This document shows positions 43,436 through 52,407 of a DNA stretch of 56,196 nucleotides, piece after piece. A model generated the notes under the pieces. It made no database searches and was not told where the DNA came from. It saw nothing but the letters and a program-made list of their open reading frames with translations. Source of the DNA: an uncultured bacterium (lineage in GTDB: Bacteria > Pseudomonadota > Gammaproteobacteria > Burkholderiales > CAIKXV01); NCBI GenBank assembly GCA_903873475.1, contig CAIQON010000088.1, forward strand, positions 1-56,196. Direction: 5' to 3'. Numbering within the stretch: the first letter of the stretch is position 1; each line of letters starts with the position of its first letter. Both the position numbers and the translations under genes were made by a program.

Positions 43436-45052
43436 ATGGCCTACGAGAAGGAAGACTTCCGCCAGTTCCTCGACCGCCTGCGCGAAGCCGGCGAGCTGGT
43501 CGACCTGAAGCAGCCAGTCGACATCCGCCACATCGCCACGCTGGTCGACCAGTCCGACAAGGCGCTCTACTTCCACGACGTGATCGGCTACGACATGCCG
43601 GTGGTGTCGGGCATCATCCGCTCGCAGAAACGTGCGACGCTGTCGATCGGGGTCGATGATTACGCCGAGATCGAGCACAAGCTGCAGCGCGGCATCGTCA
43701 AGCCGATCCCGCCGGTCTACATTGAGAAGGCCGCCTGCCAGGAGATCGTGATCAAGGGCGACGACGTCGACCTGTTCAAGCTGCCGGTACCGATGTCCTC
43801 CATCTACGACGGCGGCCCGATGATCACCGCGGGCGTGGTGATGGCGCGCGACCCGGAGCATGGCCTGAACGCCGGCGTCTACCGGTTCATGGTGAAAGAG
43901 AAGAACCTCACCGGCATCGACATCGTCACGCCGAACAACATGCGGCTGTTCGCCGCCCGCGCCCTCGAGCGCGGCGAGCCGCTGCCGATCTCGATCTCGA
44001 TCGGCTGCCATCCGTTCGAGATCATGGGCTCGGGCTTCCGCGCGCCGCTGGGGGTGGACGAGATGGCCATCGCCGGCGGCATCCGCGGCGAGGCAGTGCG
44101 CTTCGCCCAGTGCGAGACGATCGACCTGCCCTGCCTGGCCGATTCCGAGATCGTGCTCGAGGCCGAGATCCTGCCCACCGGCTGGACGCATCCGGAAGGC
44201 CGCTTCGGCGAGTTCACCCGCCTGATGGGCGGCCTGCACTGGAACCCGCTGGTGCGCGTGAAGGCGATCACCATGCGCCGCAATGCGGTGTACTACGCGC
44301 TGCACATGCCCTGGGAGAACACCTGGCTGGCCGCACCGACCCGCTACACCGCGATCCGCTCGGCGCTGAAGACCGCCGGCATCCAGACGGTCGCGATCAA
44401 CGTCACGCTGGGCGGTTGTGCATTCTGGCATGCGGTCATCTCCATCAAGAAGCAGGCTGGCGAAGGCAAGAACGCGCTGCTCGCCGCGCTGTCGGTGATG
44501 GACCTGAAGCACGTGGTCATCGTCGACGAGGACATCGACCCGTTCAATGCGATGGACGTCGAGTGGGCGATCGCAACGCGGGTGCAGGGCGACCGCGACG
44601 TGATCATCATCCCCGGCGCGCGCGCCAAGCCGCTCGACTCCAGCCTGGCGGTGATGCCGCATGGCGTGGTGCCCACCGGCGCCAAGGTCGGCATCGATGC
44701 GACCATCGGCGAGGGCATTCCGGTCGAGCGTTTCGAGCGTATCGCCTATGCCTACGCCGATCGGGCGAAGGTCGACGACTACGTGTCGGGCAAGGCTGAT
44801 CCGCTGCCCCCGGCACTGGGCGCCACAGACGCCAAGGTCGAGGCGCTGGCACAGCAAGTGCTTGCGATGATCGAGGTCGAGCCGCGCTACTACCAGGATA
44901 TCGCCGCGCACTTCTCGGAATACGATTTCCAGACCGTCGCGCGCGCGCTGGGCCACCTGCACACGACCGAGAAGCTGTGGCAGGACCCGAAGGGCAAGAT
45001 GTGCGTGCGCGGCTCGAAGTTCGCTGCCGTGCTTCCGCAGCGCGGGAAGTGA
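43436..45052 (+). CDS. UbiD-family (prenylated-FMN) decarboxylase
   Basis: Reversible (de)carboxylase of 538 aa that uses prenylated FMN. The characteristic active-site segment HPEGRFGEFTR contains the two acidic residues, and an upstream Arg lies in NNMRLFAARAL, together the E-R-E-type triad of the family. Other features are GVYRFMVKEKN, SISIGCHPFEIMGSG and DIDPFNAMDVEWAIATRVQ. It would remove CO2 from an aromatic or alpha,beta-unsaturated acid. No UbiX prenyltransferase gene is in the window, so prFMN must be supplied from elsewhere. It lies 7 nt after the thioesterase gene. Confidence 0.92.
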   Translation: MAYEKEDFRQFLDRLREAGELVDLKQPVDIRHIATLVDQSDKALYFHDVIGYDMPVVSGIIRSQKRATLSIGVDDYAEIEHKLQRGIVKPIPPVYIEKAACQEIVIKGDDVDLFKLPVPMSSIYDGGPMITAGVVMARDPEHGLNAGVYRFMVKEKNLTGIDIVTPNNMRLFAARALERGEPLPISISIGCHPFEIMGSGFRAPLGVDEMAIAGGIRGEAVRFAQCETIDLPCLADSEIVLEAEILPTGWTHPEGRFGEFTRLMGGLHWNPLVRVKAITMRRNAVYYALHMPWENTWLAAPTRYTAIRSALKTAGIQTVAINVTLGGCAFWHAVISIKKQAGEGKNALLAALSVMDLKHVVIVDEDIDPFNAMDVEWAIATRVQGDRDVIIIPGARAKPLDSSLAVMPHGVVPTGAKVGIDATIGEGIPVERFERIAYAYADRAKVDDYVSGKADPLPPALGATDAKVEALAQQVLAMIEVEPRYYQDIAAHFSEYDFQTVARALGHLHTTEKLWQDPKGKMCVRGSKFAAVLPQRGK

Positions 45053-45149
45053 CGCAACGCAGCCTTGCGGCCGGTTCGCCGACGAATCGACGCAAGGCTG
45101 CATCGACGATGGACATCGCAGGGCCTGGCCCTGCACTCGAGGAGGCATG

Positions 45150-45614
45150 ATGGGCAAGTACGAAACCAAGCTGGCGGAAATGGGCATCACCCTGGCACCG
45201 GTACCGACTCCGGTCGCGAACTACCTGCCGTATGCGATCACCGGGAACCTCGTGTTCCTGGCCGGCCAGGTGTGCCGCGTCGATGGCAAGGTGACCCATC
45301 AGGGCAAGCTGGGCGGGGAGGTCGACGTGGCCGGTGGCAAGGCCGCCGCCCGGGTGTGCGCGATCAACCTGATCGCTGCGCTGAAACTCGCGCTCGGCGG
45401 TGATCTCGACCGTGCGGTGCGCTGCGTGTCGGTGCGCGGCTTCGTCGCCTCCGACCCGAAGTTCTACGAGCAACCGGCGGTGATCAACGGTGCCTCCGAC
45501 CTGTTCGTCGAGGTGTTCGGCGAGGCGGGCAAGCATTCGCGCACCGCCATCGGGGTGGCAGCCCTGCCGTCGGACTGCGCGGTCGAGGTCGATGCCGTGT
45601 TCGAGATCAGGTAA
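45150..45614 (+). CDS. RidA-family (YjgF/YER057c/UK114) protein 1
   Basis: Trimeric RidA-fold protein of 154 aa that usually hydrolyses reactive enamine/imine intermediates to ketones and ammonia. It has a long N-terminal segment (KYETKLAEMGITLAPVPTPVANYLPYAI) typical of the RutC/RidA subgroup, LVFLAGQVCR and KHSRTAIGVAALP with the active-site Arg. The second ATG (45150) is chosen, as the first lies only 1 nt after AGGAGG. It is followed 22 nt later by the Rieske oxygenase. It suggests a nitrogen-containing intermediate in the pathway (inference). Confidence 0.85.
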   Translation: MGKYETKLAEMGITLAPVPTPVANYLPYAITGNLVFLAGQVCRVDGKVTHQGKLGGEVDVAGGKAAARVCAINLIAALKLALGGDLDRAVRCVSVRGFVASDPKFYEQPAVINGASDLFVEVFGEAGKHSRTAIGVAALPSDCAVEVDAVFEIR

Positions 45615-45636
45615 CCGAGCAGCAAGGAGCAGAGCA

Positions 45637-46896
45637 ATGGCCCAGGCGATCGGGGTGCGCCCCGTCAGCGAACTGATCCGGTGGCCCACGGACGACCTTT
45701 CGCGGATACCGCTGCACATCTACGGCGACCCCGAGATCTATGCCTGGGAGCAGGACCGCATCTTCCGCGGTCCCACCTGGAACTTCCTCTCGCTCGAGTG
45801 CGAGATCCCGAAGCCGAACGACTACGTGCTGACCAAGGTCGGCGACACCCCGGTGATCGTGGTGCGAACGGCCGAAGGCGGCATCAACGCGCTGGTGAAC
45901 CGCTGCACGCACAAGGGCTCGGTGCTCTGCTACGACTCGCGCGGCGAGGGCAAGCGCAGCTTCGTATGTCCCTACCACGCATGGTCGTTCGACCAGTCGG
46001 GCGCGCTGCGCGGCATCGCCTTCGAGAAGGGCGTAGGTGGCCTGGGCGGCATGCCGGAAGGTTTCGACAAGTCGAAGCATGCGCTCACGCGGCTGCGCGT
46101 CGAGGTCATCGAGGGGCTGGTGTTCGGCACCTTCAGCGACCAGACGCCGCCGCTCGAGCAGTACCTGGGCGAGCCGATGGTCGCGCACATCCGGCGCACC
46201 ATCCGTGGCCGGACGATGCAGATCATCGGCCGCTACAACCACATCATGCCGAACAACTGGAAGCTGTACATCGAGAACAGCCGCGACACGCACCACCCGT
46301 CGCTGCTGCATGCGTTCTTCGCGACGTTCAAGCTGAACCGGCTGTCGGCCGAAGGTGGCATCCGCCACGACCCGGCAAACTGGCACCACCTGGTATTCGC
46401 CAAGCGGCTGACCGACCAGGGGCATGAGGAATACTCCCCGGGCAAGCTGCGCACGATGAAGTCCGACTTCGGGCTGAACGACCCGTCGCTGATCGCGCAG
46501 TGGATGGAGTTCGACGACAACATCACCAATGCGCTGCAGAGCATCCTGCCGGGCTTCGTGCTGCAGCAGATCCTGAACTCGGTGGGTACCCGCCAGATCA
46601 TCACGCGCGGCACCGGCGAGTGCGAACTGATCTGGACCGTGGTCGCGTTCGAGGAAGATACCCCCGAGCAGCGAGCGATCCGCATCAAGCAGAGCAACCT
46701 CGTCGGCCCGCACGGCTACATCTCGATGGAAGACGGCGCGATCGGCGGTTTCGTGCAACAGGGAATCAAGGGCGACCGCGACAAGCAGGCCGTGGTCGAG
46801 ATGGGCGGCCTGACCGCCGACGGCCAGCCGACGCGCGCCACCGAGACATCGGTGCGCGGGTTCTACAAGGCCTACCGCGAACTGATGGGCAACTGA
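45637..46896 (+). CDS. Rieske ring-hydroxylating oxygenase, alpha subunit
   Basis: Catalytic subunit of 419 aa. The Rieske cluster binds at Cys90-T-His92 and Cys111-x-x-His114 (NRCTHKGSV and VCPYHAW). The mononuclear iron site is in NNWKLYIENSRDTHHPSLLH, which has the bridging Asp and the two metal His, and DGAIGGFVQQG is the late family segment. It oxidises or dealkylates an aromatic ring or amine. The beta subunit is 2 nt downstream. No ferredoxin or reductase gene is in the window, so electron supply comes from elsewhere. Start ATG follows AGGAG. Confidence 0.93.
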   Translation: MAQAIGVRPVSELIRWPTDDLSRIPLHIYGDPEIYAWEQDRIFRGPTWNFLSLECEIPKPNDYVLTKVGDTPVIVVRTAEGGINALVNRCTHKGSVLCYDSRGEGKRSFVCPYHAWSFDQSGALRGIAFEKGVGGLGGMPEGFDKSKHALTRLRVEVIEGLVFGTFSDQTPPLEQYLGEPMVAHIRRTIRGRTMQIIGRYNHIMPNNWKLYIENSRDTHHPSLLHAFFATFKLNRLSAEGGIRHDPANWHHLVFAKRLTDQGHEEYSPGKLRTMKSDFGLNDPSLIAQWMEFDDNITNALQSILPGFVLQQILNSVGTRQIITRGTGECELIWTVVAFEEDTPEQRAIRIKQSNLVGPHGYISMEDGAIGGFVQQGIKGDRDKQAVVEMGGLTADGQPTRATETSVRGFYKAYRELMGN

Positions 46897-46898
46897 CC

Positions 46899-47429
46899 AT
46901 GGCCGCGACGACTTCATCCACCCGGGCACCGACGATCGCCCCGGAACGCCGCAGCGCGATCGAGCGCCTGATGGTCGATTACGTGCATGCGATCGACGAA
47001 GGTGAATACGAGCGCTGGCCGATATTCTTCACCGAGGACGGCCGCTACCAGGTCACCGGGCGCGACAACCACGCGCGCGGCTGGGTGGCCGGCATGCTCC
47101 TGTGCGACAACCGAGACATGATGATCGACCGCATCTACTCGCTGCGCCAGGTGAACGTCTGGGAGCCGCATACCTACCGCCACGTGATCGGTCCGACCCA
47201 GGTGCTCGAGGCCGGCATGGATGGCGCCTGCTTTACGGCCAGGGTCCAGACCAACTACCTGTGCGTGCGCACCATGCACGACGGCGAGCAGAAGCTGTTT
47301 TCCACCGGGCGCTACCTGGACGAGATCGTGTTCGAGGGCCCGGCAGGCGCCGACACGCCGATGCTGCGCAGCCGCCTCGTGATCGCCGACTCCAACCAGA
47401 TCGATACCCTGCTGGTCATCCCGCTCTAG
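46899..47429 (+). CDS. Aromatic-ring-hydroxylating dioxygenase beta subunit
   Basis: Small subunit of 176 aa with the SnoaL-like cone fold: EYERWPIFFTEDGRYQVTGRDNH, YSLRQVNVWEPHTYRHVIGPT and an LFSTGRYLDEIVFEG strand. It forms alpha3-beta3 hexamers with the alpha subunit and has a structural role. It starts 2 nt after the alpha stop codon, which favours translational coupling, and the 2-hydroxyacid dehydrogenase starts 10 nt after it. Confidence 0.88.
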   Translation: MAATTSSTRAPTIAPERRSAIERLMVDYVHAIDEGEYERWPIFFTEDGRYQVTGRDNHARGWVAGMLLCDNRDMMIDRIYSLRQVNVWEPHTYRHVIGPTQVLEAGMDGACFTARVQTNYLCVRTMHDGEQKLFSTGRYLDEIVFEGPAGADTPMLRSRLVIADSNQIDTLLVIPL

Positions 47430-47439
47430 GCCCCGCACG

Positions 47440-48462
47440 ATGCCACGTTCCACCGCCAGCACCCCGCGCAAGTTCCATGTGCACTTCGAGAGCAACAGCA
47501 GCAAGCCGCGCCAGTTCCAGGTGCTCGAGAGCGACGTCAAGGCGGCGGTGCGCCGTCATCCGGAACTCGCGCGCCGGCTGAAGATCACCGTCGGCTTCGA
47601 CCGCAAGATGCTGGCCGAGGCCCTGCAGACGGCAGATTTCCTGCTCAACTCCGACCCGCCGCGCGACAACCTGCGCGCGCTGGCACCCCGGCTCGAATGG
47701 ATCCAGACGACCGGGGCCGGCATCGACGGCCTGCTGCCGCTCGACTGGCTGCCCGATGGCATGGTGCTCACCAACAACAGCGGCGCACACGCGGCCAAGG
47801 CGCAGGATTCCGGGGCGATGGGCCTGCTGATGCTCAATGCGCGTATCCCCGAGGTTATGACCGCGCAGCGCGCGAAGCACTGGGCGCATGCGTTCTCCTC
47901 GCCGATCGCCGGCAAGACCGCGGTGGTGATCGGCTTCGGCGATGTCGGCGCAGCCGTCGGGCGCGGTGCCCGCAAGCTCGGCGTGAACGTGATCGCGGTT
48001 ACCCGCAGCGGCGCACTCACCCGCGCCACCGCGAAGGCGGCCGATTCGGTGGTGCCGGTGTCGAAGCTCGCACGCACGATCGGCAAGGCCGACTTCGTGG
48101 TGGTAGCCACGCCGCTCACCGCGCAGACCCGGGGCCTGGTGGACGGCGCCATGCTCGACCGGATGAAGGACGGCGCGGGGCTGATGAACATCGGCCGCGC
48201 CCCGGTGGTCGACTACGACGCGCTCTGCGCGCGCCTGGAGAGCGGCAAGCTGTCGGGCGCGATCCTCGACGTGTTCTCGCCCGAGCCGCTGCCGGCCTCC
48301 TCGCCGCTGTGGACGGTGCCCAACCTGGTCGTGCTGCCGCATATCACCTGCGATGACCCGCGCTACATCGACTTCCTGCTCGACTTCTGGTTCGAGAACT
48401 TCGCGCGCCGGCTCGCCGGCCGCAAGCTGAAGAACATCGTCGAGCCGCTGCGCGGCTACTGA
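47440..48462 (+). CDS. D-2-hydroxyacid dehydrogenase-family protein
   Basis: NAD(P)-dependent dehydrogenase of 340 aa. The Rossmann motif is VVIGFGDVGAAVGRGARKLGVNVIAVTR (residues about 155-190). The catalytic triad is Arg in MNIGRAPVVDYDAL, Glu in FSPEPLPASSPLW and His in LPHITCDDPRY. It reduces a 2-oxo acid or oxidises a D-2-hydroxy acid, plausibly at a late stage after ring cleavage. An N-terminal 25-residue extension is poorly conserved-looking. Context: Rieske oxygenase and RidA genes on either side. Confidence 0.9.
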   Translation: MPRSTASTPRKFHVHFESNSSKPRQFQVLESDVKAAVRRHPELARRLKITVGFDRKMLAEALQTADFLLNSDPPRDNLRALAPRLEWIQTTGAGIDGLLPLDWLPDGMVLTNNSGAHAAKAQDSGAMGLLMLNARIPEVMTAQRAKHWAHAFSSPIAGKTAVVIGFGDVGAAVGRGARKLGVNVIAVTRSGALTRATAKAADSVVPVSKLARTIGKADFVVVATPLTAQTRGLVDGAMLDRMKDGAGLMNIGRAPVVDYDALCARLESGKLSGAILDVFSPEPLPASSPLWTVPNLVVLPHITCDDPRYIDFLLDFWFENFARRLAGRKLKNIVEPLRGY

Positions 48463-48500
48463 TCCCGGCCCCGAATCCCGACCGCTGCGAGGACCTTCCG

Positions 48501-48896
48501 ATGTCGATGCCGCTGTTCCACATGATTGATGGCGCACCCGACCCGGTGGCGCCGTTCAGCCACGCAGTCGAGGCGGACGGCTGGGTGTTCATCACCGGCC
48601 AGATGCCGTTCGAGGGCCTTGCCAACGATTCGGCCTATCCCCAAGGCATCGAAGCGCAGACGCACCAGGTGATGAAGAACCTGTCGACCGTGCTCGACGG
48701 CGTCGGGCTGGGGCTGGAGAACGTGGTGCAGGTACGCGTGTTCCTGCTGAAGTTCGACGAGCACTATGCGCAGATGAACGCGGTCTATGCGAGCTGGTTC
48801 GCGCCAGGCAAGCGGCCGGCACGCACCTGCGTCGGGGTCACCGGCCTCGCGCGCGGCGCGCTGGTCGAGATCGACATGGTCGCGCGGCGCCCGTGA
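48501..48896 (+). CDS. RidA-family protein 2
   Basis: RidA-fold protein of 131 aa, distinct from the copy at 45.1 kb and closer to the short canonical type: SHAVEADGWVFITGQMP, GLENVVQVRVFL and GKRPARTCVGVTGLARGALVEIDMVA, with the key Arg in RPART. It should deaminate an enamine or imine. Two RidA paralogues in one operon is unusual and points to an amine- or imine-forming pathway (inference). Its stop overlaps the following ATG by one base (TGATG). The ATG is preceded by GAGGA. Confidence 0.9.
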   Translation: MSMPLFHMIDGAPDPVAPFSHAVEADGWVFITGQMPFEGLANDSAYPQGIEAQTHQVMKNLSTVLDGVGLGLENVVQVRVFLLKFDEHYAQMNAVYASWFAPGKRPARTCVGVTGLARGALVEIDMVARRP

Positions 48897-49849
48897 TGCT
48901 GCCGCGCCTTCCCGTCCACGATGCACAGGTGCCGGCGGCAGGCGCCCTGAACGTCGACCATGTCGCGCACTTCGTGCCGGACCGCGCAGCTGCAGCTGCG
49001 GCACTGGCACGGCTGGGCTTCACGACGACGCCCTTCTCGGAACAGTTCCACCGGCTGCAGGCCGACGGCCCGCTGGTTCCGGCCGGCACCGGCAACCGCT
49101 GCGTGATGCTGCGCGAGGGCTACCTGGAATTCCTCACGCCTTTCATGGATACCCCCGTGGCGGGGCAGTTGCGCGATGCGATCGCGCGCTACACCGGCGT
49201 GCACCTGATCGCCTACGGCACGGCTGATGCCGAAGCGGACCATGCACGGCTGTCGGCTGCAGGCTTCGCGCCGCTGCCACCGGTCCGCCTGCAGCGCGAG
49301 GCGGACGCACTGTCCGGGACGGACGCGCCTCGCACCACCACCACCGTACGCTTCGTGGTCACGCGCACCCCTCCAGGCACGATGCCCGAGGGTCGCATCC
49401 AGTTCTGCGGCCACCAGACGCCGGAGGGCGTATGGCAGGAACGCTGGCTCGACCACCCGAACCGCGCCGCAGGACTGCGCCGGGTGTTCCTGGTGCTGGC
49501 CGACCCGGCCGAGGCGGCAACCCGCTACGCACGCTACGCTGGCGTCCCGTCCGGCCTGCTATACGGCCCGGCTGGCACCGAATTCGTGCAGCAGACCGGG
49601 CGCGGCGCGCTGCACCTGATGGATGCTGCAGCATTCCAGGCGCAGTTCGATCCCGACCATGCGGTGGCGCTACCACCGCTGCCCTGGATCGCCGGTTACG
49701 AGCTGTCTAGCGATGACCTCGCCGCCACCCGGGCGACGATCGAGGCCGGAGGAACGCCGGTCGCCATGCTGCCCGACGGCAGGCTCCGGGTGGTGCTGCC
49801 GCCAGAACTCGGCGGCTTCATCCTGTTCTCCGCCCGGTCCGCGGCATGA
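48896..49849 (+). CDS. VOC/glyoxalase-like domain protein
   Basis: Protein of 317 aa with a glyoxalase-like N-terminal module (LNVDHVAHFVPDRAAAAAALARLGF, residues about 18-45; YLEFLTPF near 80) and a second similar half (RRVFLVLADPAEAATRYARYAGV). It matches the general form of the Glyoxalase_5/PF13468 type. The first module keeps an H-V-A-H start and a Glu (EYLEF-like) as metal-ligand candidates. It overlaps RidA by TGATG and DUF3592 by ATGA. Chemistry unknown, likely isomerase or dioxygenase-type handling of an intermediate. Confidence 0.8.
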   Translation: MLPRLPVHDAQVPAAGALNVDHVAHFVPDRAAAAAALARLGFTTTPFSEQFHRLQADGPLVPAGTGNRCVMLREGYLEFLTPFMDTPVAGQLRDAIARYTGVHLIAYGTADAEADHARLSAAGFAPLPPVRLQREADALSGTDAPRTTTTVRFVVTRTPPGTMPEGRIQFCGHQTPEGVWQERWLDHPNRAAGLRRVFLVLADPAEAATRYARYAGVPSGLLYGPAGTEFVQQTGRGALHLMDAAAFQAQFDPDHAVALPPLPWIAGYELSSDDLAATRATIEAGGTPVAMLPDGRLRVVLPPELGGFILFSARSAA

Positions 49850-50253
49850 GCGGTAGCGCCTGGCTGATCGCCATCGGCTTTGCGATCGCGGCTGGCGGCT
49901 GGCTGCTGCATCGCGACCGCGCAGCGATGCCCGAGACCGCCCTGCGCCTGCCGGCGGAGGTCCTGCAGGTCGAGCAACGCACGATCGCAAGTGCCGATAC
50001 GACCGAGACGCTGTTCGCTCCGCGTGTCCATTTCCGCCGTCCCGACGGGCGCGAAGTGGTGTTCGTGGCCGACACATGGACGCATGTGCCACAGCATCGT
50101 CCGGGCGACCAGGTACACGTCCTGGTCGATGACCACGCGGGCCGTATCATCCTCGACAGCGCCTCGAGTGCCTGGGGACCGCTGGCGCTGTTCGTCGGCA
50201 CCGGGCTCCTGCTCGCGGCGATCGGGGTGGTGAGGCTGTTCACGCGGTCATGA
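49846..50253 (+). CDS. DUF3592-type membrane protein
   Basis: Small membrane protein of 135 aa with two transmembrane segments (residues about 4-22 and 108-130) flanking a beta-rich domain (FAPRVHFRRPDGREVVFVADTWTHVPQHRPGDQVHVLVDDHAG) typical of DUF3592. Function unknown. It is the last gene of the plus-strand operon (ATGA overlap) and ends 18 nt from the convergent Bug no. 10. Its role in the operon may be accidental. Confidence 0.78.
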   Translation: MSGSAWLIAIGFAIAAGGWLLHRDRAAMPETALRLPAEVLQVEQRTIASADTTETLFAPRVHFRRPDGREVVFVADTWTHVPQHRPGDQVHVLVDDHAGRIILDSASSAWGPLALFVGTGLLLAAIGVVRLFTRS

Positions 50254-50271
50254 GTTCCGCGCCCGGCGGCA

Positions 50272-51273
50272 TCACTCCAGCTTGATGCCCGCGTCGCGTA
50301 CCACCTTGCCCCAGCGCGCTGACTCGGCACGGATGTAGTCGGCAAACTCCTGCGGTGAAGCAGACAGCAGCACGTCGGTGGCGCCAGTGGCGAACCGTTC
50401 GCGCACCTCGGGAACCGGCAGTGACTGGTTGATGGCCGCATGCAGCCTGCGGATCGGCTCGGCCGGCGTGCCAGCCGGCACCAGGATGCCCTGCCAGCTG
50501 GTCGACACGATGTCCACACCGTCTTCGCGCAGCGTCGGCACCTTCGGGAACAGCTCGAGCCGCTTCGCGGTGGTCAGCGCGATCGGGCGCAGCTTGCCCG
50601 ACTGGGCGAAGCTCATCACCGAGGTGAGCGTCTGGATGGTCACGGTCACGTGCCCCGCCACCACGTCCGTCACCGCCTGGCCTGCGCCGCCCTTGTACGG
50701 AATGTGCACCATCTTCAGTCCGTTCTGCGCGGCCAGCAGTTCCATCTGCAGGTGGCTCAGGCTGCCTGCCCCGGCCGATGCATAGTTCACCTGCCCCGGA
50801 CGCGCGCGGATGAACGCGACCAGTTCCTTCGAATTGCGCACCGGCAGCGACGGATGCACCAGCAGCATCGTCGTGGTCTCGGACACCAGCCCGACCGGGG
50901 CGAGGTCCTTCATCGGATCGACCTTCAGCGCGGCGCCATAGACATGGGGATTGATGGCCACGGCGCCGATGTTGCCGAGGAAGGTGGTGTAGCCATCCGG
51001 TGCCGCGCGCGCGACGAATTCCATTCCCAGGTTGCCGTTTGCACCCGCCCGGTTCTCGATCACGATCGGCTGGCCGAGCTGGTCGGCGAGCCGCGGCCCG
51101 ATCACGCGCGCGACGAAGTCGGACGCACCGCCAGCCCCGAAGGGCACGATCAGCCGGATCGGCTTCGCAGGCCAGGCAGCCTGCGCGCAGACCAGTGCAG
51201 GCATCGACGCAAGCGCCACCGACAGGGCGGCGGCATGCAGGGCAGGGGCGGGACAACCCAGGATGTTCTTCAT
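50272..51273 (-). CDS. Bug/TctC-family periplasmic substrate-binding protein (no. 10)
   Basis: Receptor of 333 aa. Signal peptide MKNILGCPAPALHAAAL..., cleavage near ALVCAQ. Mature: AWPAKPIRLIVPFGAGGASDFVARVI, IENRAGANGNLGMEFV, AAPDGYTTFLGN, VHPSLPVRNSKEL and HIPYKGGAGQAVTDVVAGH. Lobe-1 loop is PFGAGGASD with the binding Asp. It is 32 nt downstream of Bug no. 11, a tandem pair, and 18 nt from the convergent DUF3592 gene. Confidence 0.92.
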   Translation of the reverse strand: MKNILGCPAPALHAAALSVALASMPALVCAQAAWPAKPIRLIVPFGAGGASDFVARVIGPRLADQLGQPIVIENRAGANGNLGMEFVARAAPDGYTTFLGNIGAVAINPHVYGAALKVDPMKDLAPVGLVSETTTMLLVHPSLPVRNSKELVAFIRARPGQVNYASAGAGSLSHLQMELLAAQNGLKMVHIPYKGGAGQAVTDVVAGHVTVTIQTLTSVMSFAQSGKLRPIALTTAKRLELFPKVPTLREDGVDIVSTSWQGILVPAGTPAEPIRRLHAAINQSLPVPEVRERFATGATDVLLSASPQEFADYIRAESARWGKVVRDAGIKLE

Positions 51274-51305
51274 CGTTCAGGCTCCGTTGCAGATCGATCG
51301 AAAGG

Positions 51306-52304
51306 TCAGAGTTCGGCCTTGATGCCGGCCTTCTGGATGATGCGTGCGTACAGTTCGGTGTCCTTGCGGATCTCCGCCGCGAACTGCTCAGCGCTGCCGT
51401 ACGCGGGCTCGTAGCCCAGTTCCGCGAAGCGCTTGAGCAGTTCAGCGCCCTTCAACGCACTGTTGATCTCGCGGTTGAGGCGATCCACGATCTCGCGCGG
51501 CACGCCTGCGGGCCCGACGATTCCGAACCAGGGCGACAGCTCGAACCCCGGCAATCCGGATTCCGCCACGGTCGGCACGTCGGGGGCGCCGGCTGACCGC
51601 CGCGGCGTGGTCACCGCGATCGCGCGCATCCTGCCTGCGCGGGCCTGCACCAGCGCGAGCCCCATGTCGGCCATCATCAGGTCGACGCTGCCGATCATCA
51701 GTTCGGTCAGCGCCGGCGCCGTGCCCTTGAACGGGATATGCACCACTTTCGTGCCGCCCACCGCGTTGAACCACTCGGCAGCGAGGCTGGACATGCTGCC
51801 GACGCCGGAGGAGCCATAGTTCAGGTATCCCGGCTTCGCCCGGGCGATCGCGACCAGTTCCTTCACCGTCTTCGCCGGCACACGCGGGTTGATCACCAGC
51901 AGGTAGGGTACGCGCGCGACATTGGCGATCGGCGTGAAATCCTTCAACGGGTTGTAGGAGAGCTTCGCATAGAGCGCGGGCGCCACCGTCATGTTGCTCG
52001 AACCACCCATGGTGAGCGTGTAGCCGTCGGCGGGCGCACGGGCACCGGCTTCGGCACCGATGGTGCCGCCAGCCCCGCCCCGGTTGTCGATGATGACCGG
52101 CTGGCTCCATGCTTCCGTGAGCCGGCTGCCGATCAGCCGGGCCAGGACGTCGTTCGGTCCCCCGGGCGCGAACGGTACGATGATACGGATGGGCTTGGCG
52201 GGATACGGCGTCTGTGCGAACGCAGGCAGTGCGGCGGACAGGACGGCACAGAGCGAGAGTGCTCCGGCGATGGGCAGGGCAGTCGCTGATGACAAGGCAT
52301 GCAT
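51306..52304 (-). CDS. Bug/TctC-family periplasmic substrate-binding protein (no. 11)
   Basis: Receptor of 332 aa. The signal peptide from MHALSSATALPIAG is cleaved near PAFAQ; in-frame upstream Met codons would add an Arg-rich extension and are rejected. Mature: YPAKPIRIIVPFAPGGPNDVLARLI, IDNRGGAGGTIGAEA, APADGYTLTMG, INPRVPAKTVKEL and HIPFKGTAPALTELMIGS. It lies 103 nt downstream of the ThDP enzyme gene and upstream of Bug no. 10. Confidence 0.92.
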   Translation of the reverse strand: MHALSSATALPIAGALSLCAVLSAALPAFAQTPYPAKPIRIIVPFAPGGPNDVLARLIGSRLTEAWSQPVIIDNRGGAGGTIGAEAGARAPADGYTLTMGGSSNMTVAPALYAKLSYNPLKDFTPIANVARVPYLLVINPRVPAKTVKELVAIARAKPGYLNYGSSGVGSMSSLAAEWFNAVGGTKVVHIPFKGTAPALTELMIGSVDLMMADMGLALVQARAGRMRAIAVTTPRRSAGAPDVPTVAESGLPGFELSPWFGIVGPAGVPREIVDRLNREINSALKGAELLKRFAELGYEPAYGSAEQFAAEIRKDTELYARIIQKAGIKAEL

Positions 52305-52407
52305 GGAAGGACGGCTCCTGGATCGGGATCGAACTGACATCGGAAGCAGATACCGTACCATTGCATGCAGCCGTGCGCGGAGCGCGGTGATGCCTGCCCC
52401 GGGGGGG

